Positions 32,009-42,098 are shown, counted from the stretch's first letter. The stretch is DNA of 64,000 nucleotides from Porphyromonas pogonae (GCF_036320655.1 NZ_CP143258.1:2270001-2334000), one strand, 5' to 3'. Made by a program: numbers and translations. The notes: generated from the letters alone by a model not told the origin.

Positions 32009-34000
32009 TTAAGGAAGGGGATGGTACTGTACAAAAGCCTCGATAGCCTCATATGAAGCCAACCCAAGATCGCTGTACAACTTAGCTGTCTCTCTGTTAC
32101 GATCTTCAGCCCTTTGCCAAAACAAACGCTCGTCGTCACCCAAGAAAGGCGCAGACTCCATCTGAGACTGATGTTTCAGGATGCTGTTTCTCTTGAAACG
32201 AAGTTCCTCGGGACTCATAGGTACAGCCATCTCAATGTGTTCTATCTCCCACTCTGCCCATGCGCCTCTATACATCCAGATTCTACAGTTGTTTTTGAAC
32301 CATTGGTCGTCCTTGAAAATATCCACAGCGGCTAAGATAGCATCCAGGCATACCTTGTGTGTGCCATGAGGATCAGCCAAATCGCCTGCTACAAAAATTT
32401 GGTCAGGTTGAATGGTTTCAATAAAATCTTTGACGATCATAACATCCTCTTCTCCTAGATCATTCTTCTTTACAGTACCTGTTTCATAGAAAGGCAAGTC
32501 CAAGAAGTGTACATGATCCTCTTTTACTCCTACATATCTACAAGCAGTACGTGCTTCTTCACGGCGAATAGTACCTTTCATAAAGCGTACATCAGGACGC
32601 TCAGGTTCCCCTTCTACTTTGTCATGAAGGAGAAACTCCCTGATCTCTTCTGCTCTTTTCAGAATAGGACTATCGTCGTTACCATAATGATGGCACACAT
32701 TTCTCAGATAAGAGACATAGCGTACAACTTCCTCATCACCTACAGCAATATTACCCGAAGTCTGATAAGCGACATGCACATCATGACCTTGCTGAACTAG
32801 CTTATGAAAAGTACCACCCATAGAAATTACATCGTCATCGGGGTGCGGGCTAAAAATAATCACTTTCTTGGGGAAAGGAGTAGCTCTTTCCGGGCGGTTG
32901 CTGTCGTCGGCATTAGGTTTACCTCCCGGCCAACCAGTGATGGTGTGCTGAATATCATTGAAGATCTTAATGTTTACATTGTAAGCAGATCCGTAAGTAG
33001 CCAGAAGTTCACCCAATCCGTTATCAGCGTAGTCCTTATTGGTAAGTTTGAGAATAGGCTTACCTGTGATTTCACAAAGCCATACAATAGCACGGCGGAT
33101 AAGCTTATTATTCCATTCGCAATTGGTTACAAGCCAAGGCTGGTTTATCCTTGTAAGCAGAGATGCTGCCCCTAAATCCAAATAAACCTTAGCATTACTA
33201 TGCTGCTGCAAGATGGAAGCGGGTACAGCGTCAGTGATTTTACCCTCTACTGCTTTGGCTATCTGACGAGCCTTATTATCTCCCCATGCCACCAAAGATA
33301 TCTCTTTGGACTTCACAATAGAGGCTATCCCCAAGCTGATAGCACACGCAGGTACAGCTTCAATAGAAGAAAACATAGAAGTAGCTTCTTTCTTCGATGT
33401 CTGATCAAGGAGTACTAGCCTTGTATATGTATTGGGATGCGTACCGGGAGCATTGAATCCGATATTGGTAGAAGCTCCGATACCTAAAATAAGATGATCT
33501 ATACCTCCAAGAGAATCTATGTGAGATTCAAAATCGTCACAAACCTCGCTCAACATATCTTTCTCACATGAGGAGTTGGGGCAGTATATATTCTCAGGCT
33601 TGATATCCACTTTGTCCAATAACTCTTCTTTGATTTTGGCATAGCAGCCTACAGGAGAATTTTCGGGCAAAGGATAGTATTCATAACAAATCACAGCAAT
33701 CACATTGGCAAAACTAAGACTTTCGACCTCATGTAACCGAACGAGTTGCCTATATACAATAACAGGAGATAATCCGCCTGATAAGCCTAATACATATGGC
33801 TTATTGCTTTTTTGAGCCTCTTGTATTTCTTTACCGATATGTCTTGCCAGTGTAGCTGCGGCTTCGATGTCGGTATGATAAATATCTGTTGGGATATTTT
33901 CATAGCGACATAGCACTGTCTGCTCAAAAGCATTTTTGGGTCTATAGTATTGTTCGGGAATATCAGTGAGAGAAATCAATGAGCTAAGATTAGTTCTCAT
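32009..34000 (-). CDS. nagB: glucosamine-6-phosphate deaminase fused to an LmbE/PIG-L deacetylase-like domain
   Basis: A 663-residue two-domain protein. The N-terminal ~290 residues are NagB-like (GLSGGLSPVIVYRQL; LILGIGASTNIGFNAPG; THPNTYTR), converting glucosamine 6-phosphate to fructose 6-phosphate and ammonia. The C-terminal part from about residue 375 is LmbE-like, with zinc motif FSPHPDDD (about 385) and later DPHGTHK, which in relatives deacetylates N-acetylglucosaminyl substrates. The typical NagB loop GIGxDGHIAFNEP is altered (GASTNIGFNAPG), so deaminase activity is less certain. It is last in a leftward run from ruvX. Confidence 0.85.
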   Translation of the reverse strand: MRTNLSSLISLTDIPEQYYRPKNAFEQTVLCRYENIPTDIYHTDIEAAATLARHIGKEIQEAQKSNKPYVLGLSGGLSPVIVYRQLVRLHEVESLSFANVIAVICYEYYPLPENSPVGCYAKIKEELLDKVDIKPENIYCPNSSCEKDMLSEVCDDFESHIDSLGGIDHLILGIGASTNIGFNAPGTHPNTYTRLVLLDQTSKKEATSMFSSIEAVPACAISLGIASIVKSKEISLVAWGDNKARQIAKAVEGKITDAVPASILQQHSNAKVYLDLGAASLLTRINQPWLVTNCEWNNKLIRRAIVWLCEITGKPILKLTNKDYADNGLGELLATYGSAYNVNIKIFNDIQHTITGWPGGKPNADDSNRPERATPFPKKVIIFSPHPDDDVISMGGTFHKLVQQGHDVHVAYQTSGNIAVGDEEVVRYVSYLRNVCHHYGNDDSPILKRAEEIREFLLHDKVEGEPERPDVRFMKGTIRREEARTACRYVGVKEDHVHFLDLPFYETGTVKKNDLGEEDVMIVKDFIETIQPDQIFVAGDLADPHGTHKVCLDAILAAVDIFKDDQWFKNNCRIWMYRGAWAEWEIEHIEMAVPMSPEELRFKRNSILKHQSQMESAPFLGDDERLFWQRAEDRNRETAKLYSDLGLASYEAIEAFVQYHPLP

Positions 34001-34084
34001 ATCTAAAAATATTTATGGTTTATTTTTTCTCTTACAAATTTACTTTATTATTATACAATAATCAAGTAAATAATTAATTATAAA

Positions 34085-35998
34085 TTAACCCAAACTTAAG
34101 GAAATTTGTTCCCATTTGGTCAAAAGTAAATTTTGTTCCTTTTTCAAAGCGTCATATTGTTTATACATTACCCCATCAGTAAGGTTTTTGGGATCTTGTA
34201 ATTTCAATTCAATATCCTTTATCGCATCATCCAATCGCTCGATATCACTTTCGATCTGCTTGAGCTCTTTTTCCAAACTCTTTTTGGCTCTTGCTTCCTC
34301 TTTTTGTTTGCGATAATCGATCTGAGAACAACTCATATCAGAGCTCTGTGTTACATTTTTAGAAGAAGTTTGACCACTATCAGCTTCTAAAGCAGCCTTA
34401 CTATTAATCCAATCATATATACCTCCCAAATGTTCTATGACTGTGTGACAAGCAAATTCATATACTCTTGAGACCAAGCCATCAAGGAATTCACGGTCGT
34501 GTGAAACGACAATCACTGTTCCATCAAAATTAGAAATGGCTTCCTTGAGCACATCTTTTGAGCGCATGTCCAAGTGATTGGTAGGTTCGTCCAATATAAG
34601 GAGATTGGCAGGTTTGAGCAAAAGTTTGATAATAGAGAGTCTTCCACGCTCTCCTCCACTCAGCACTTTCACCTTTTTTTCCGCTGTTTCACCACCAAAC
34701 ATAAAGGCTCCGAGAAGATCGTTAATACGTAAACGGATATCGCCTACAGCTTCACGGTCGATAGTCTCATAGATGCTCAGATTATTGTCAAGCTCAGCAT
34801 TTTGAGTTTGGGAGAAGTATCCGATCTCTACATTATGGCCTATTTTTAATTCTCCTTGATAATCATGGATAAGTCCCATGATACATTTAACCATAGTGGA
34901 CTTGCCCGATCCGTTTTTGCCCACAAAAGCGACTTTATCGCCACGTTTGATAGTAATATTAGCATGCTCAAAAACAATCTTATCGTCGTAAGACTTTCTG
35001 AGATCTTCACAAATAACCGGGTAACTTCCAGAACGTACTGCAGGAATAAATTTGAAATGCATAGCCTGCCGATCAATCTCATCCAACTCTATACGCTCTA
35101 TTTTTTCCAATTGCTTGATACGGCTTTGCACTTGTACCGATTTTGTAGCCTTGTATCTGAAACGTTCAATAAAGTCTTCCGTATCCTGGATAACCTTTTG
35201 CTGGTTCTCATAAGCACGCCTTTGTTGCTCAAGACGTTCTTCACGAAGCTTTACATAGTGGCTGTAATTGGTTTTGTAGTCATATATCCGCCCCATTTCT
35301 ATCTCGATAGTCCTGTTAGTAGTAGCATCAATAAAAGCTCTGTCATGCGAGATAAGCAACAAAGCTGATGAACTACCTGCAATAAACTTTTCCAACCATT
35401 GGATGGATTCTATATCCAAGTGATTGGTAGGTTCGTCGAGCAATAGCACATCCGGTTTTTGTAGTAATATCTTGGCTAATTCAATACGCATACGCCACCC
35501 GCCACTAAATTCTGAGGTAGGTCTATGAAAATCGGTCCTATCAAAACCCAATCCCATCAAAGTTTTTTCTATTAGGGCATGGTAATTACCGGTTTGGAAT
35601 ATAGATAGCTTATCCGTAACGTTAGAGAAATGTTGTATAAGATCTTGATAAGACTCAGACTCATAGTCTGTGCGAGAAGACATCTCTTCAGTAAGAGAGT
35701 CGACTTCGTCCTCGAGCTGTTTAATGTGCCCAAAAGCCGTCTCGCACTCCTCATATACGGTATTGTTCTCTCTGAAAGTCATCACCTGTGGCAGATAGCC
35801 CAAAGTTATTCCTTTGACACAAGCTATATTGCCGGAGGTGGGTTCATTGATCCCCATGATAAGTTTGAGCAAAGTAGATTTGCCTGCACCGTTCTTACCT
35901 ACCAAGGCAATGCGATCTTTGGGAGAGATTACAAAACTTACATCATCAAATAATACTTTCGAACCAAAATCAACTGTTACGTTATTGATGGAAATCAT
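34085..35998 (-). CDS. ABC-F family ATP-binding protein
   Basis: A 637-residue soluble protein with two ABC domains and no membrane spans, as in ribosome-associated ABC-F factors (Uup/EttA type). Walker A motifs are GKNGAGKST (about 36) and GKNGSGKST (about 360), with signatures SEFSGGWRMR and LSGGERGRL. A linker rich in Arg and Gln lies between the domains, and the C-terminal ~90 residues are a coiled coil typical of Uup. The ATG overlaps the stop of the TPR gene by 4 bp (ATGA), so they are translationally coupled. A role in ribosome rescue is inferred from the family. Confidence 0.9.
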   Translation of the reverse strand: MISINNVTVDFGSKVLFDDVSFVISPKDRIALVGKNGAGKSTLLKLIMGINEPTSGNIACVKGITLGYLPQVMTFRENNTVYEECETAFGHIKQLEDEVDSLTEEMSSRTDYESESYQDLIQHFSNVTDKLSIFQTGNYHALIEKTLMGLGFDRTDFHRPTSEFSGGWRMRIELAKILLQKPDVLLLDEPTNHLDIESIQWLEKFIAGSSSALLLISHDRAFIDATTNRTIEIEMGRIYDYKTNYSHYVKLREERLEQQRRAYENQQKVIQDTEDFIERFRYKATKSVQVQSRIKQLEKIERIELDEIDRQAMHFKFIPAVRSGSYPVICEDLRKSYDDKIVFEHANITIKRGDKVAFVGKNGSGKSTMVKCIMGLIHDYQGELKIGHNVEIGYFSQTQNAELDNNLSIYETIDREAVGDIRLRINDLLGAFMFGGETAEKKVKVLSGGERGRLSIIKLLLKPANLLILDEPTNHLDMRSKDVLKEAISNFDGTVIVVSHDREFLDGLVSRVYEFACHTVIEHLGGIYDWINSKAALEADSGQTSSKNVTQSSDMSCSQIDYRKQKEEARAKKSLEKELKQIESDIERLDDAIKDIELKLQDPKNLTDGVMYKQYDALKKEQNLLLTKWEQISLSLG

Positions 35999-38076
35999 TT
36001 GCTATTCATCCTTTTAATAATATTGTACGACTCATACACACCGTATTCGCCTGCCGTACTCAAGTCTTTTTTACCTTTTGTAGCCTCTCCTTTTGAGAGA
36101 TATAGCAATCCACGATTGAAATATGCCTCTCCAAATTTAGGGTTGAGGCTAATAGCTTTGGTGTAATCTGCAATAGCATGCTCCACGTCTTTGTTTTGAG
36201 CAAAGATGTAAGCCCTATTGTAATAAGCGTATGCAAAGTCAGGGGCCAGCCTGATTACTTCGTCAATATCTTTCATTGGGTTATACAATACCAGCGACAA
36301 CTGGCTGTCAAATTTCTTGGCATCTTGTGGCAAAGTTACCCCCATGCTATTCTTATTAGTAACTACAAACTTCTCTTTTACAGCGTTCTCTTCTATATTG
36401 ATACGGCTGTGCTCCGCCTCTTGCTTTTTCACTGTAGCTACGGCACGCTCAAATAAAGCAACCACATTGGACGGATTGATTTTGAGAGCATTGCTCAAAT
36501 CTTCTATGGCCTGATCATGATTTTGCATCAACAAGTAATCAATACCTCTGCGAATCAATAATATCTCATTATTCTCGACTTTGTCTGATATTTGCTGAAT
36601 GTCTTGCTGGTGGAAAGCCATCTGCTCGCCCGTAAGTGAGGCCTCCTTATTGGACAAGATCAATCGCTTCGGCAATATGTTCTTCTTGTTGATATCGTCC
36701 AATTCTTTGGCATAATAACTTACAGGAGTAAGATCCGTTTCCGACTTATCGTAATAAGTAAGAGCAAACATTCCTCGGGACTGTATCATCACATCCCGAT
36801 CCTGAATACGCCCACGCAACTGATTTTTATAAGTTACCTTGGGAGTAGCAGAAGGTTCTGATACAACCAAAAGATTAAACTTGTCTATCGTATTATCATC
36901 TTCTGTACGGGTTTCTTTCTCTTTCTTACCCGCAGCTTCCAATGCATTTTCTTTTTGTCTCTGCGGTGACTTTTTCTTCAAATCAGCTTGCATGTCGTAA
37001 GCATGCCAATAGTCTCTATCTGCACCCGCAAGGTCTTTAATCATTCGTTTCGACTGAGACCGTGCAATAAACCCTTGATAAAAATGGGGATACTTCCCTA
37101 TCACGGTGTTAAAGTCTGCAATGGCTTTTTTATGACTTCCTATTTGTGCGAGCAGTAACCCTCTGTTATATATAGCAATGTAATTGTCAGGGGTCAGTTT
37201 AATGAGATTATCAAGATCTTCAACAGCCCCATTGAGTTCACCCACATAAGCCCTCAAAAGAGCTCTGTTGAACAAAGCTATTTTATCCACAGGATTTTTG
37301 GACAAAACATAAGAGTACTCAGTCATAGAGCCTTTGAGGTCATTCAATTGATAGAGCATAATACCTTTATTGGTATGGTAAGAAAGCTCATCACCATTGA
37401 GTTCGATGGCCTTATCGATATCCTTAAGAGCCTCTTTGTATTTGTTTTTGGTATAATTGATCTGGGACCTCATAGCATACGGAGCATCATCAAAAGCATC
37501 CTGTGAGATCAAAGTGTCCAATAACTTTTTAGAATTGGTCGTATCTTTTTCTTCTAAATACAATTGAGATTTCAAGAGTAGGACTTGCGTATTCTTTTTG
37601 GAGAACCTACGCAGTTCATCTATCTGCTTATGGGCTTCTTTATATTTTTTCAACGCCATGTACACTACAGCCAAGTTATAATTCATGCCCAAGTTATCAG
37701 GCGTAAGCGAAAGGCCCTTGATATAATCAGCTTTTGCCTCTTCATACCGTTTTTGGTTCTGCCGGGCTATTCCCCTTACGAGATAAGATTTCGAAATAAA
37801 AGCATTGCGCTCAATAGCTTGTGAAGCATCTTGGTCAGCCCCACTGAAATCATCCAAGCTAATCTTTGCCACAGAGCGATAAAAATACGGCTCTGCCATC
37901 CATGGACGAGTAGCAATAACTTGATTGAAATACCCTATTGAGACTACGTAATCTTCAAAATACAAAGCATTGCGTCCTATAGACATTACTCTGTTTACGT
38001 CGATCTGAGCCGATAATGAAAAAGATCCATACAAAACGGCACTTAACATCATTAAAAAATTACGCAGTCTTCTCAT
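35995..38076 (-). CDS. exported tetratricopeptide-repeat protein
   Basis: A 693-residue protein with a signal peptide (about residues 1-23, SFSLSA). It has numerous TPR units with the YxxALxDIDKAIELN and YAYYNRAYIF patterns in two blocks (about 25-370 and 510-690), joined by a charged linker rich in Lys, Glu and Asp. The protein is predicted periplasmic and protein-binding. Partners are unknown. It lies 3 bp after def and overlaps the ABC-F gene. Confidence 0.85.
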   Translation of the reverse strand: MRRLRNFLMMLSAVLYGSFSLSAQIDVNRVMSIGRNALYFEDYVVSIGYFNQVIATRPWMAEPYFYRSVAKISLDDFSGADQDASQAIERNAFISKSYLVRGIARQNQKRYEEAKADYIKGLSLTPDNLGMNYNLAVVYMALKKYKEAHKQIDELRRFSKKNTQVLLLKSQLYLEEKDTTNSKKLLDTLISQDAFDDAPYAMRSQINYTKNKYKEALKDIDKAIELNGDELSYHTNKGIMLYQLNDLKGSMTEYSYVLSKNPVDKIALFNRALLRAYVGELNGAVEDLDNLIKLTPDNYIAIYNRGLLLAQIGSHKKAIADFNTVIGKYPHFYQGFIARSQSKRMIKDLAGADRDYWHAYDMQADLKKKSPQRQKENALEAAGKKEKETRTEDDNTIDKFNLLVVSEPSATPKVTYKNQLRGRIQDRDVMIQSRGMFALTYYDKSETDLTPVSYYAKELDDINKKNILPKRLILSNKEASLTGEQMAFHQQDIQQISDKVENNEILLIRRGIDYLLMQNHDQAIEDLSNALKINPSNVVALFERAVATVKKQEAEHSRINIEENAVKEKFVVTNKNSMGVTLPQDAKKFDSQLSLVLYNPMKDIDEVIRLAPDFAYAYYNRAYIFAQNKDVEHAIADYTKAISLNPKFGEAYFNRGLLYLSKGEATKGKKDLSTAGEYGVYESYNIIKRMNSK

Positions 38077-38079
38077 AAA

Positions 38080-38649
38080 CTATTTCTTTTTATTTTGAGG
38101 AGCCGATACTACTCTATAACCAGGATTCACTTTACCCTTCATGATATTTAAAACTTTTGCCTTGATGAGTTGCTTTCTGATAGGTGATATATGATCTATA
38201 AAAATCTTACCCTCTATGTGGTCATACTCATGTTGCACTACGCGAGCCGCAAATCCGCTAAGCTCTTCACGGTGATGCACAAAGTTTTCATCATCATATT
38301 CCAAAGTTATACCGTCAGGACGAGATACCTTTTCATGTATCCCCGGAACACTCAAACATCCTTCATACTCCACCACATCATTATCGGAATAATCAGTGAT
38401 TTTGGCATTGATCAGTACTCTTTTGAAATCTTTACATTCAGGAAAATCCTCAGCCATAGGCGAAGCATCTATAACTATAAGGCGGATATCCCGTCCAATC
38501 TGAGGTGCAGCCAGACCAATTCCATCAGAGTGATACATCGTTTCTTTCATGTTCTTGATAAGCTCCTCAAGTTCAGGATAGTCTTTATCAATATCTTCAG
38601 ATACTTCCCTGAGTACGGGGTGTCCGTATAAATATATAGGTAGATTCAT
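38080..38649 (-). CDS. def: peptide deformylase
   Basis: A 189-residue metalloenzyme that removes the formyl group from nascent proteins. Motif 1 [10 protein letters not shown], motif 2 EGCLSVPG (metal Cys) and motif 3 QHEYDHIEG (HExxH-type metal ligands) are all intact. It lies between ruvX and the TPR gene with short gaps, probably one transcript. Confidence 0.96.
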   Translation of the reverse strand: MNLPIYLYGHPVLREVSEDIDKDYPELEELIKNMKETMYHSDGIGLAAPQIGRDIRLIVIDASPMAEDFPECKDFKRVLINAKITDYSDNDVVEYEGCLSVPGIHEKVSRPDGITLEYDDENFVHHREELSGFAARVVQHEYDHIEGKIFIDHISPIRKQLIKAKVLNIMKGKVNPGYRVVSAPQNKKK

Positions 38650-38670
38650 TTTAATTTATAGTGTAATTTA

Positions 38671-39096
38671 TCATTTGAGAAACCCGGTGGATTCCATATA
38701 GCTCTGCAAAAGTATCACAGCACTTACTTCATCCACCAAGCCTTTGTCTTTTTGTCTTCTCTCTTTCTTGATACCCGCATCGATAATAGCTCGTTGTGCT
38801 ATTTTCGATGTAAAACGCTCGTCAAGCATGATGATGGGTATTGTGGGGAATGTCTTCTCAAACCAGTTTACAAAAGGCTTTATGTACTTCATCGATTCAG
38901 AATCTTCAAAATTCATTTGTTTAGGATGTCCCAGCACTACTTTATCAACGGGCTCTTTGGCAAAATATTCTCTTAGAAAATCCGGCAGGGTATGGGTACT
39001 TACCGTAGCCAATCCGCCGGGTACTATCTGTAACACATCGGTCACAGCAATACCACATCTCTTTCTGCCATAATCAATCGAAAGTATTCTTCCCAT
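38671..39096 (-). CDS. ruvX: putative pre-16S rRNA nuclease / Holliday junction resolvase-like (RuvX/YqgF)
   Basis: A 141-residue RNase-H-fold protein of the YqgF family, implicated in 16S rRNA 5' maturation. Catalytic regions ILSIDYGRKRCGIAVTD, VVLGHPKQMNF and LDERFTSKIA, plus a late VDEVSAVILLQ, are present. The ATG at 39096 starts exactly at the family N-terminus. The frame is also open upstream as far as 39393, but that part runs through the MITE and is not part of the gene. First gene of the leftward run ruvX-def-TPR-ABC-F-nagB. Confidence 0.93.
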   Translation of the reverse strand: MGRILSIDYGRKRCGIAVTDVLQIVPGGLATVSTHTLPDFLREYFAKEPVDKVVLGHPKQMNFEDSESMKYIKPFVNWFEKTFPTIPIIMLDERFTSKIAQRAIIDAGIKKERRQKDKGLVDEVSAVILLQSYMESTGFLK

Positions 39097-39289
39097 AGTA
39101 TTGCAAAGGTAACCATAATTTAGAAGAAAATTATGTAGCACCATAAGGTAATCAACTATATACTCATTGAAAAACTCTATACCCCGAGCCTGCAATACCT
39201 CACTTACCAATACAGTCCAAAACATCCGCATGCTTTGGAGAATGTTCGCTTCCGGGCTATGTAGCCTACTTGCCTCGCGATCATAAAAA
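39097..39289. other. spacer between ruvX and the MITE
   Basis: No gene with recognisable features. It presumably contains the ruvX promoter. On the minus strand it is open in frame with ruvX, without similarity I can recognise. Confidence 0.4.
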
Positions 39290-39476
39290 GAGACCGTTGC
39301 ATAGCAGGCAAATTGATTCGTTGCTTGCGAGATTCGCGCTTGGTCATTTACCTGAAGTAAACTCCCTGTGCACTCACTCTTAGCGCCTTGCACTTTACCC
39401 TCTCTGCCCGGTCAAAGTGTTTTTTGTCGGCTTTGCCTCCAAAATCCACAAGACTGTTGACTTTTGCAACAGTCTC
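39290..39476 (-). mobile_element. 187-bp MITE, copy 2 (inverted)
   Basis: GAGACCGTTGCA at the left end and TGCAACAGTCTC at the right form the terminal inverted repeats. The flanks are AAAAA on both sides (39285-39289 and 39477-39481), consistent with a 5-bp duplication. It is nearly identical to the other two copies but in opposite orientation. It lies only 52 bp from IS982 copy 2. Confidence 0.85.
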
Positions 39477-39528
39477 AAAAAAGTCTTTCGGCAAGGATAT
39501 CTTACACTCCGATGCGCCCAATAATACC

Positions 39529-40605
39529 ACGTGAGTTCGGTCTAAGCGTGGTGTACTAAGAGGGTTGATGGATTGTGTATGATTTCTAGGTTTAATTCCG
39601 GCTTTTTGGGTAGCAGATTGTAGGCAATTATGCCGGCAATCAAATTAATGGCGAAATTATTGACGCTTCTATGTCGTGTATGCTCTATTTGACAAACGTT
39701 TTTGAGTAGGTCATTAACGGTTTCCACAAGTGCTCTTTTTCTGAGTAATATCCTATCATACAGGCTCATCAGAGTGTTTTTCATGTTTTTCTTTATCTTC
39801 GTAATCATGTGTATGTCGTCAATGAAGAGCTTATCGAAAAGACTTTGTGAGATGTATCCTCTGTCGGCAACAAGTTTGCCGAATAGTTTCTTCGTGAAGG
39901 TTCCGCCTTTAAGTGGAGCACGGTCATCCGTATTCCCCGGTGTGATTTGATATTGAATGATTTCACCCCGGTCGTTAATCACAATATGTAGTTTGAAACC
40001 ATAGAACCATCCCATACTGCATTTGCCCTTTTGGGCCCATCCTTTCATGGTCTTATGCCCGTGTGCCCGCTTGATATGGCAGGTGCGTAAAGGTGTGGAA
40101 TCAATGAATGAGATACCGGTGCATTCGCCCAGACAACACATATTGAGAAATGAAATTAGTTTGAATGCCACCTTGCTTTGTAATTCCACAAAACGATTGT
40201 AAGAGACCAACGAAGGAAAATCCGAATGACATTGTTGCGTAATATATTGAAGATAAAAGGACTTAAAATCGCGATACCTCGAATGATGGAAAAGAATCAG
40301 AATAGTCATGATTTCAGCATCGGACATCCTAAACTTGCGATTTCTTCGCTTTTTGTTTCCTTCGCAAAGGGTTCTTTGCTGAATCAAGGTATCGAAAAGT
40401 TTGGAAAAATCATCGGTAAGACAGAAAATTTCAACTATATTTGTTTTCATAAAGTGGTGTTTTGTTTGTTTATATCTTATTGATTATCAACTACTAAGAT
40501 ACAAATAATTCACCACTTTTGCAATGAAATACATAAGAAATTACACTGATTTACAACACTTTCTAAACTCTATTATTCCTATTATCCCTTATATCGAACT
40601 CACGT
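39529..40605 (-). mobile_element. IS982-family insertion sequence, copy 2 (1077 bp)
   Basis: Inverted ends ACGTGAGTTCG are flanked by a perfect 7-bp duplication TAATACC (39522-39528 and 40606-40612). Length and sequence match copy 1 at 26652-27728. It inserted between the MITE and the lpdA terminator. Only a short frame (GASECKISLPKDFF) reads into its left flank, so a disrupted gene cannot be shown. Confidence 0.95.
39542..40450 (-). CDS. IS982-family transposase, copy 2
   Basis: A full-length 302-residue DDE transposase, identical to copy 1 except Ala for Gly in LVADRGYIS. The Ala form looks like the common family version (xADRGY). Catalytic regions FIDSTPLR, ADRGY and ALVETVNDLL are intact. 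Confidence 0.95.
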   Translation of the reverse strand: MKTNIVEIFCLTDDFSKLFDTLIQQRTLCEGNKKRRNRKFRMSDAEIMTILILFHHSRYRDFKSFYLQYITQQCHSDFPSLVSYNRFVELQSKVAFKLISFLNMCCLGECTGISFIDSTPLRTCHIKRAHGHKTMKGWAQKGKCSMGWFYGFKLHIVINDRGEIIQYQITPGNTDDRAPLKGGTFTKKLFGKLVADRGYISQSLFDKLFIDDIHMITKIKKNMKNTLMSLYDRILLRKRALVETVNDLLKNVCQIEHTRHRSVNNFAINLIAGIIAYNLLPKKPELNLEIIHNPSTLLVHHA

Positions 40606-40619
40606 TAATACCAAACAAC

Positions 40620-40645
40620 AAGAGCAGCCTTTGCAAGCTGCTCTT
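40620..40645 (-). terminator. terminator after lpdA
   Basis: AAGAGCAGC and GCTGCTCTT form a perfect 9-bp stem around an 8-nt loop, followed leftwards by GTTGTTTGG. It lies about 30 bp after the lpdA stop and directly next to the IS982 insertion site. Confidence 0.75.
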
Positions 40646-40673
40646 ATTTTCAAAAAATGTAACAAACAATAAG

Positions 40674-42035
40674 TTATCGCATTTTGTGCGGGAAAGTATT
40701 GTGATGTATTATTTCACTGATAGTCGGGTGAGGGAATACGATGCGACTAAATGTTTCGGCATCCATCTTTTGCTCTATGGCTATAGTGATATTAGTGAGG
40801 ATCTCTGAAGTGGTATTACCTAGAAGATGACCACCAATAATAATTTCATTCTCGTCAAGAATTAATTTGCAAATACCTTGCACCATCTCATTTTCGATAA
40901 CGAATCTTCCCGAGTAAGTCATCGGGATTTTGCGTACTTCGTATTTTATGCCGGCTTCTTTGAGCTCCCGCTCTGTTTTACCCACACTGGAGACTTCCGG
41001 ATCAGTATATACCACAGCTGGTATAGCATCATAATGCATATGATCCTTTCTTCCCAAAAGATGATTTACAGCCACTTGCCCCTCACGACTTGCAGTGTGC
41101 GCCAGCAAAGAGAAACCCGTAATATCACCGCATGCATAAACATTGGGATCCGATGTCTGCATATGTTCATTGACTTTGACTCCTCCTTTTATGACTTCCA
41201 AGCCCAAATTTTCGAGTCCGAATCCTGCGAGTATAGGTCTACGTCCCACACTCACCATTATTCTTTCCGATTCTATCTCCAACTTACCTTCTTCATTTTC
41301 AGCAAAGACCTTACCGGCTTCTACTGCTGTGACTTTGGTGTTGAGGTAAAACTTCACTCCTTTCTTGGCAAATGTAGACTGTAACTCCTCTGAGAGTTCT
41401 TCGTCCATCGGCCCTAATATCTTAGGCAACATCTCCACTACAGTGACCTTAGTACCCAAGGTAGAAAAGAAAGAGACAAATTCCATACCTATAACTCCCC
41501 CACCTATAACGGTGAGTGATGCCGGGACTTCTTTGTTTTCGAGAGCTTCTTTCGAAGTCCAATAGTCTATGCCGTCAAGGCCTTTGATGGGTGGAATAAA
41601 AGTTTCACTACCGGTAGCAATAATAAGTTTCGAAGATTTATAAACCTCTCCATCCAACTCCACCTCATAGTGTCCATCACTGTCTTTGCCCTTGATGTAA
41701 GCGCTACCTTCTACCAACTTCACACCTTTTTCCACAAATCCTTGTTTGATGCCCGCTCCGAATTTTTTTAGTATCTTATTCTTTCGAGCCATCAGCTTGG
41801 GCAGATCCAAGGCAGGGTCAGTAGCAGATATAGCGTATTTGCGACCATCAAGCATCTTGGAATAAATATGTGCCGAATGAAGAAGTGTTTTTGTGGGTAC
41901 ACAACCTTCATTAAGGCATACTCCGCCCACAGCTTTTTTTTCAAAAATCACAACCGATAGTCCATTGAGACTTGCATATTCCGCGGCATTAGAGCCCCCG
42001 GGACCGGCTCCTATAATTGCTAAATCGTAAATCAT
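40674..42035 (-). CDS. lpdA: dihydrolipoyl dehydrogenase
   Basis: A 453-residue FAD/NAD flavoprotein. The FAD fold starts at IIGAGPGGSNAAEYA, and the redox-active pair is in GGVCLNEGCVPTKTLL. The NAD motif is VIGGGVIGMEF, the second FAD motif is VYACGDITG, and the C-terminal dimer domain ends with HPTISE. This is the E3 component of 2-oxoacid dehydrogenase or glycine-cleavage complexes, but no E1/E2 or gcv genes are adjacent. A conserved His-Glu pair (FPHPTISE) supports true lipoamide dehydrogenase activity. Confidence 0.92.
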   Translation of the reverse strand: MIYDLAIIGAGPGGSNAAEYASLNGLSVVIFEKKAVGGVCLNEGCVPTKTLLHSAHIYSKMLDGRKYAISATDPALDLPKLMARKNKILKKFGAGIKQGFVEKGVKLVEGSAYIKGKDSDGHYEVELDGEVYKSSKLIIATGSETFIPPIKGLDGIDYWTSKEALENKEVPASLTVIGGGVIGMEFVSFFSTLGTKVTVVEMLPKILGPMDEELSEELQSTFAKKGVKFYLNTKVTAVEAGKVFAENEEGKLEIESERIMVSVGRRPILAGFGLENLGLEVIKGGVKVNEHMQTSDPNVYACGDITGFSLLAHTASREGQVAVNHLLGRKDHMHYDAIPAVVYTDPEVSSVGKTERELKEAGIKYEVRKIPMTYSGRFVIENEMVQGICKLILDENEIIIGGHLLGNTTSEILTNITIAIEQKMDAETFSRIVFPHPTISEIIHHNTFPHKMR

Positions 42036-42074
42036 GGGATATGTATTAGTGTTATATTAACAAATTCTATTTCC

Positions 42075-42098
42075 CTTTTGGGCATACCTACCCAAAAG
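42075..42098. promoter_or_regulatory. perfect stem-loop between divergent lpdA and GH35 genes
   Basis: CTTTTGGG and CCCAAAAG form an 8-bp stem with an 8-nt loop, 40 bp upstream of lpdA. It could be an operator or a leader hairpin, since no T tract suitable for termination follows. Confidence 0.35.

Noticed and set aside
39097-39530. N-terminal extension of RuvX and a 60-codon frame through the MITE
   Set aside because: They are translations of MITE and spacer DNA; RuvX homology starts at 39096.
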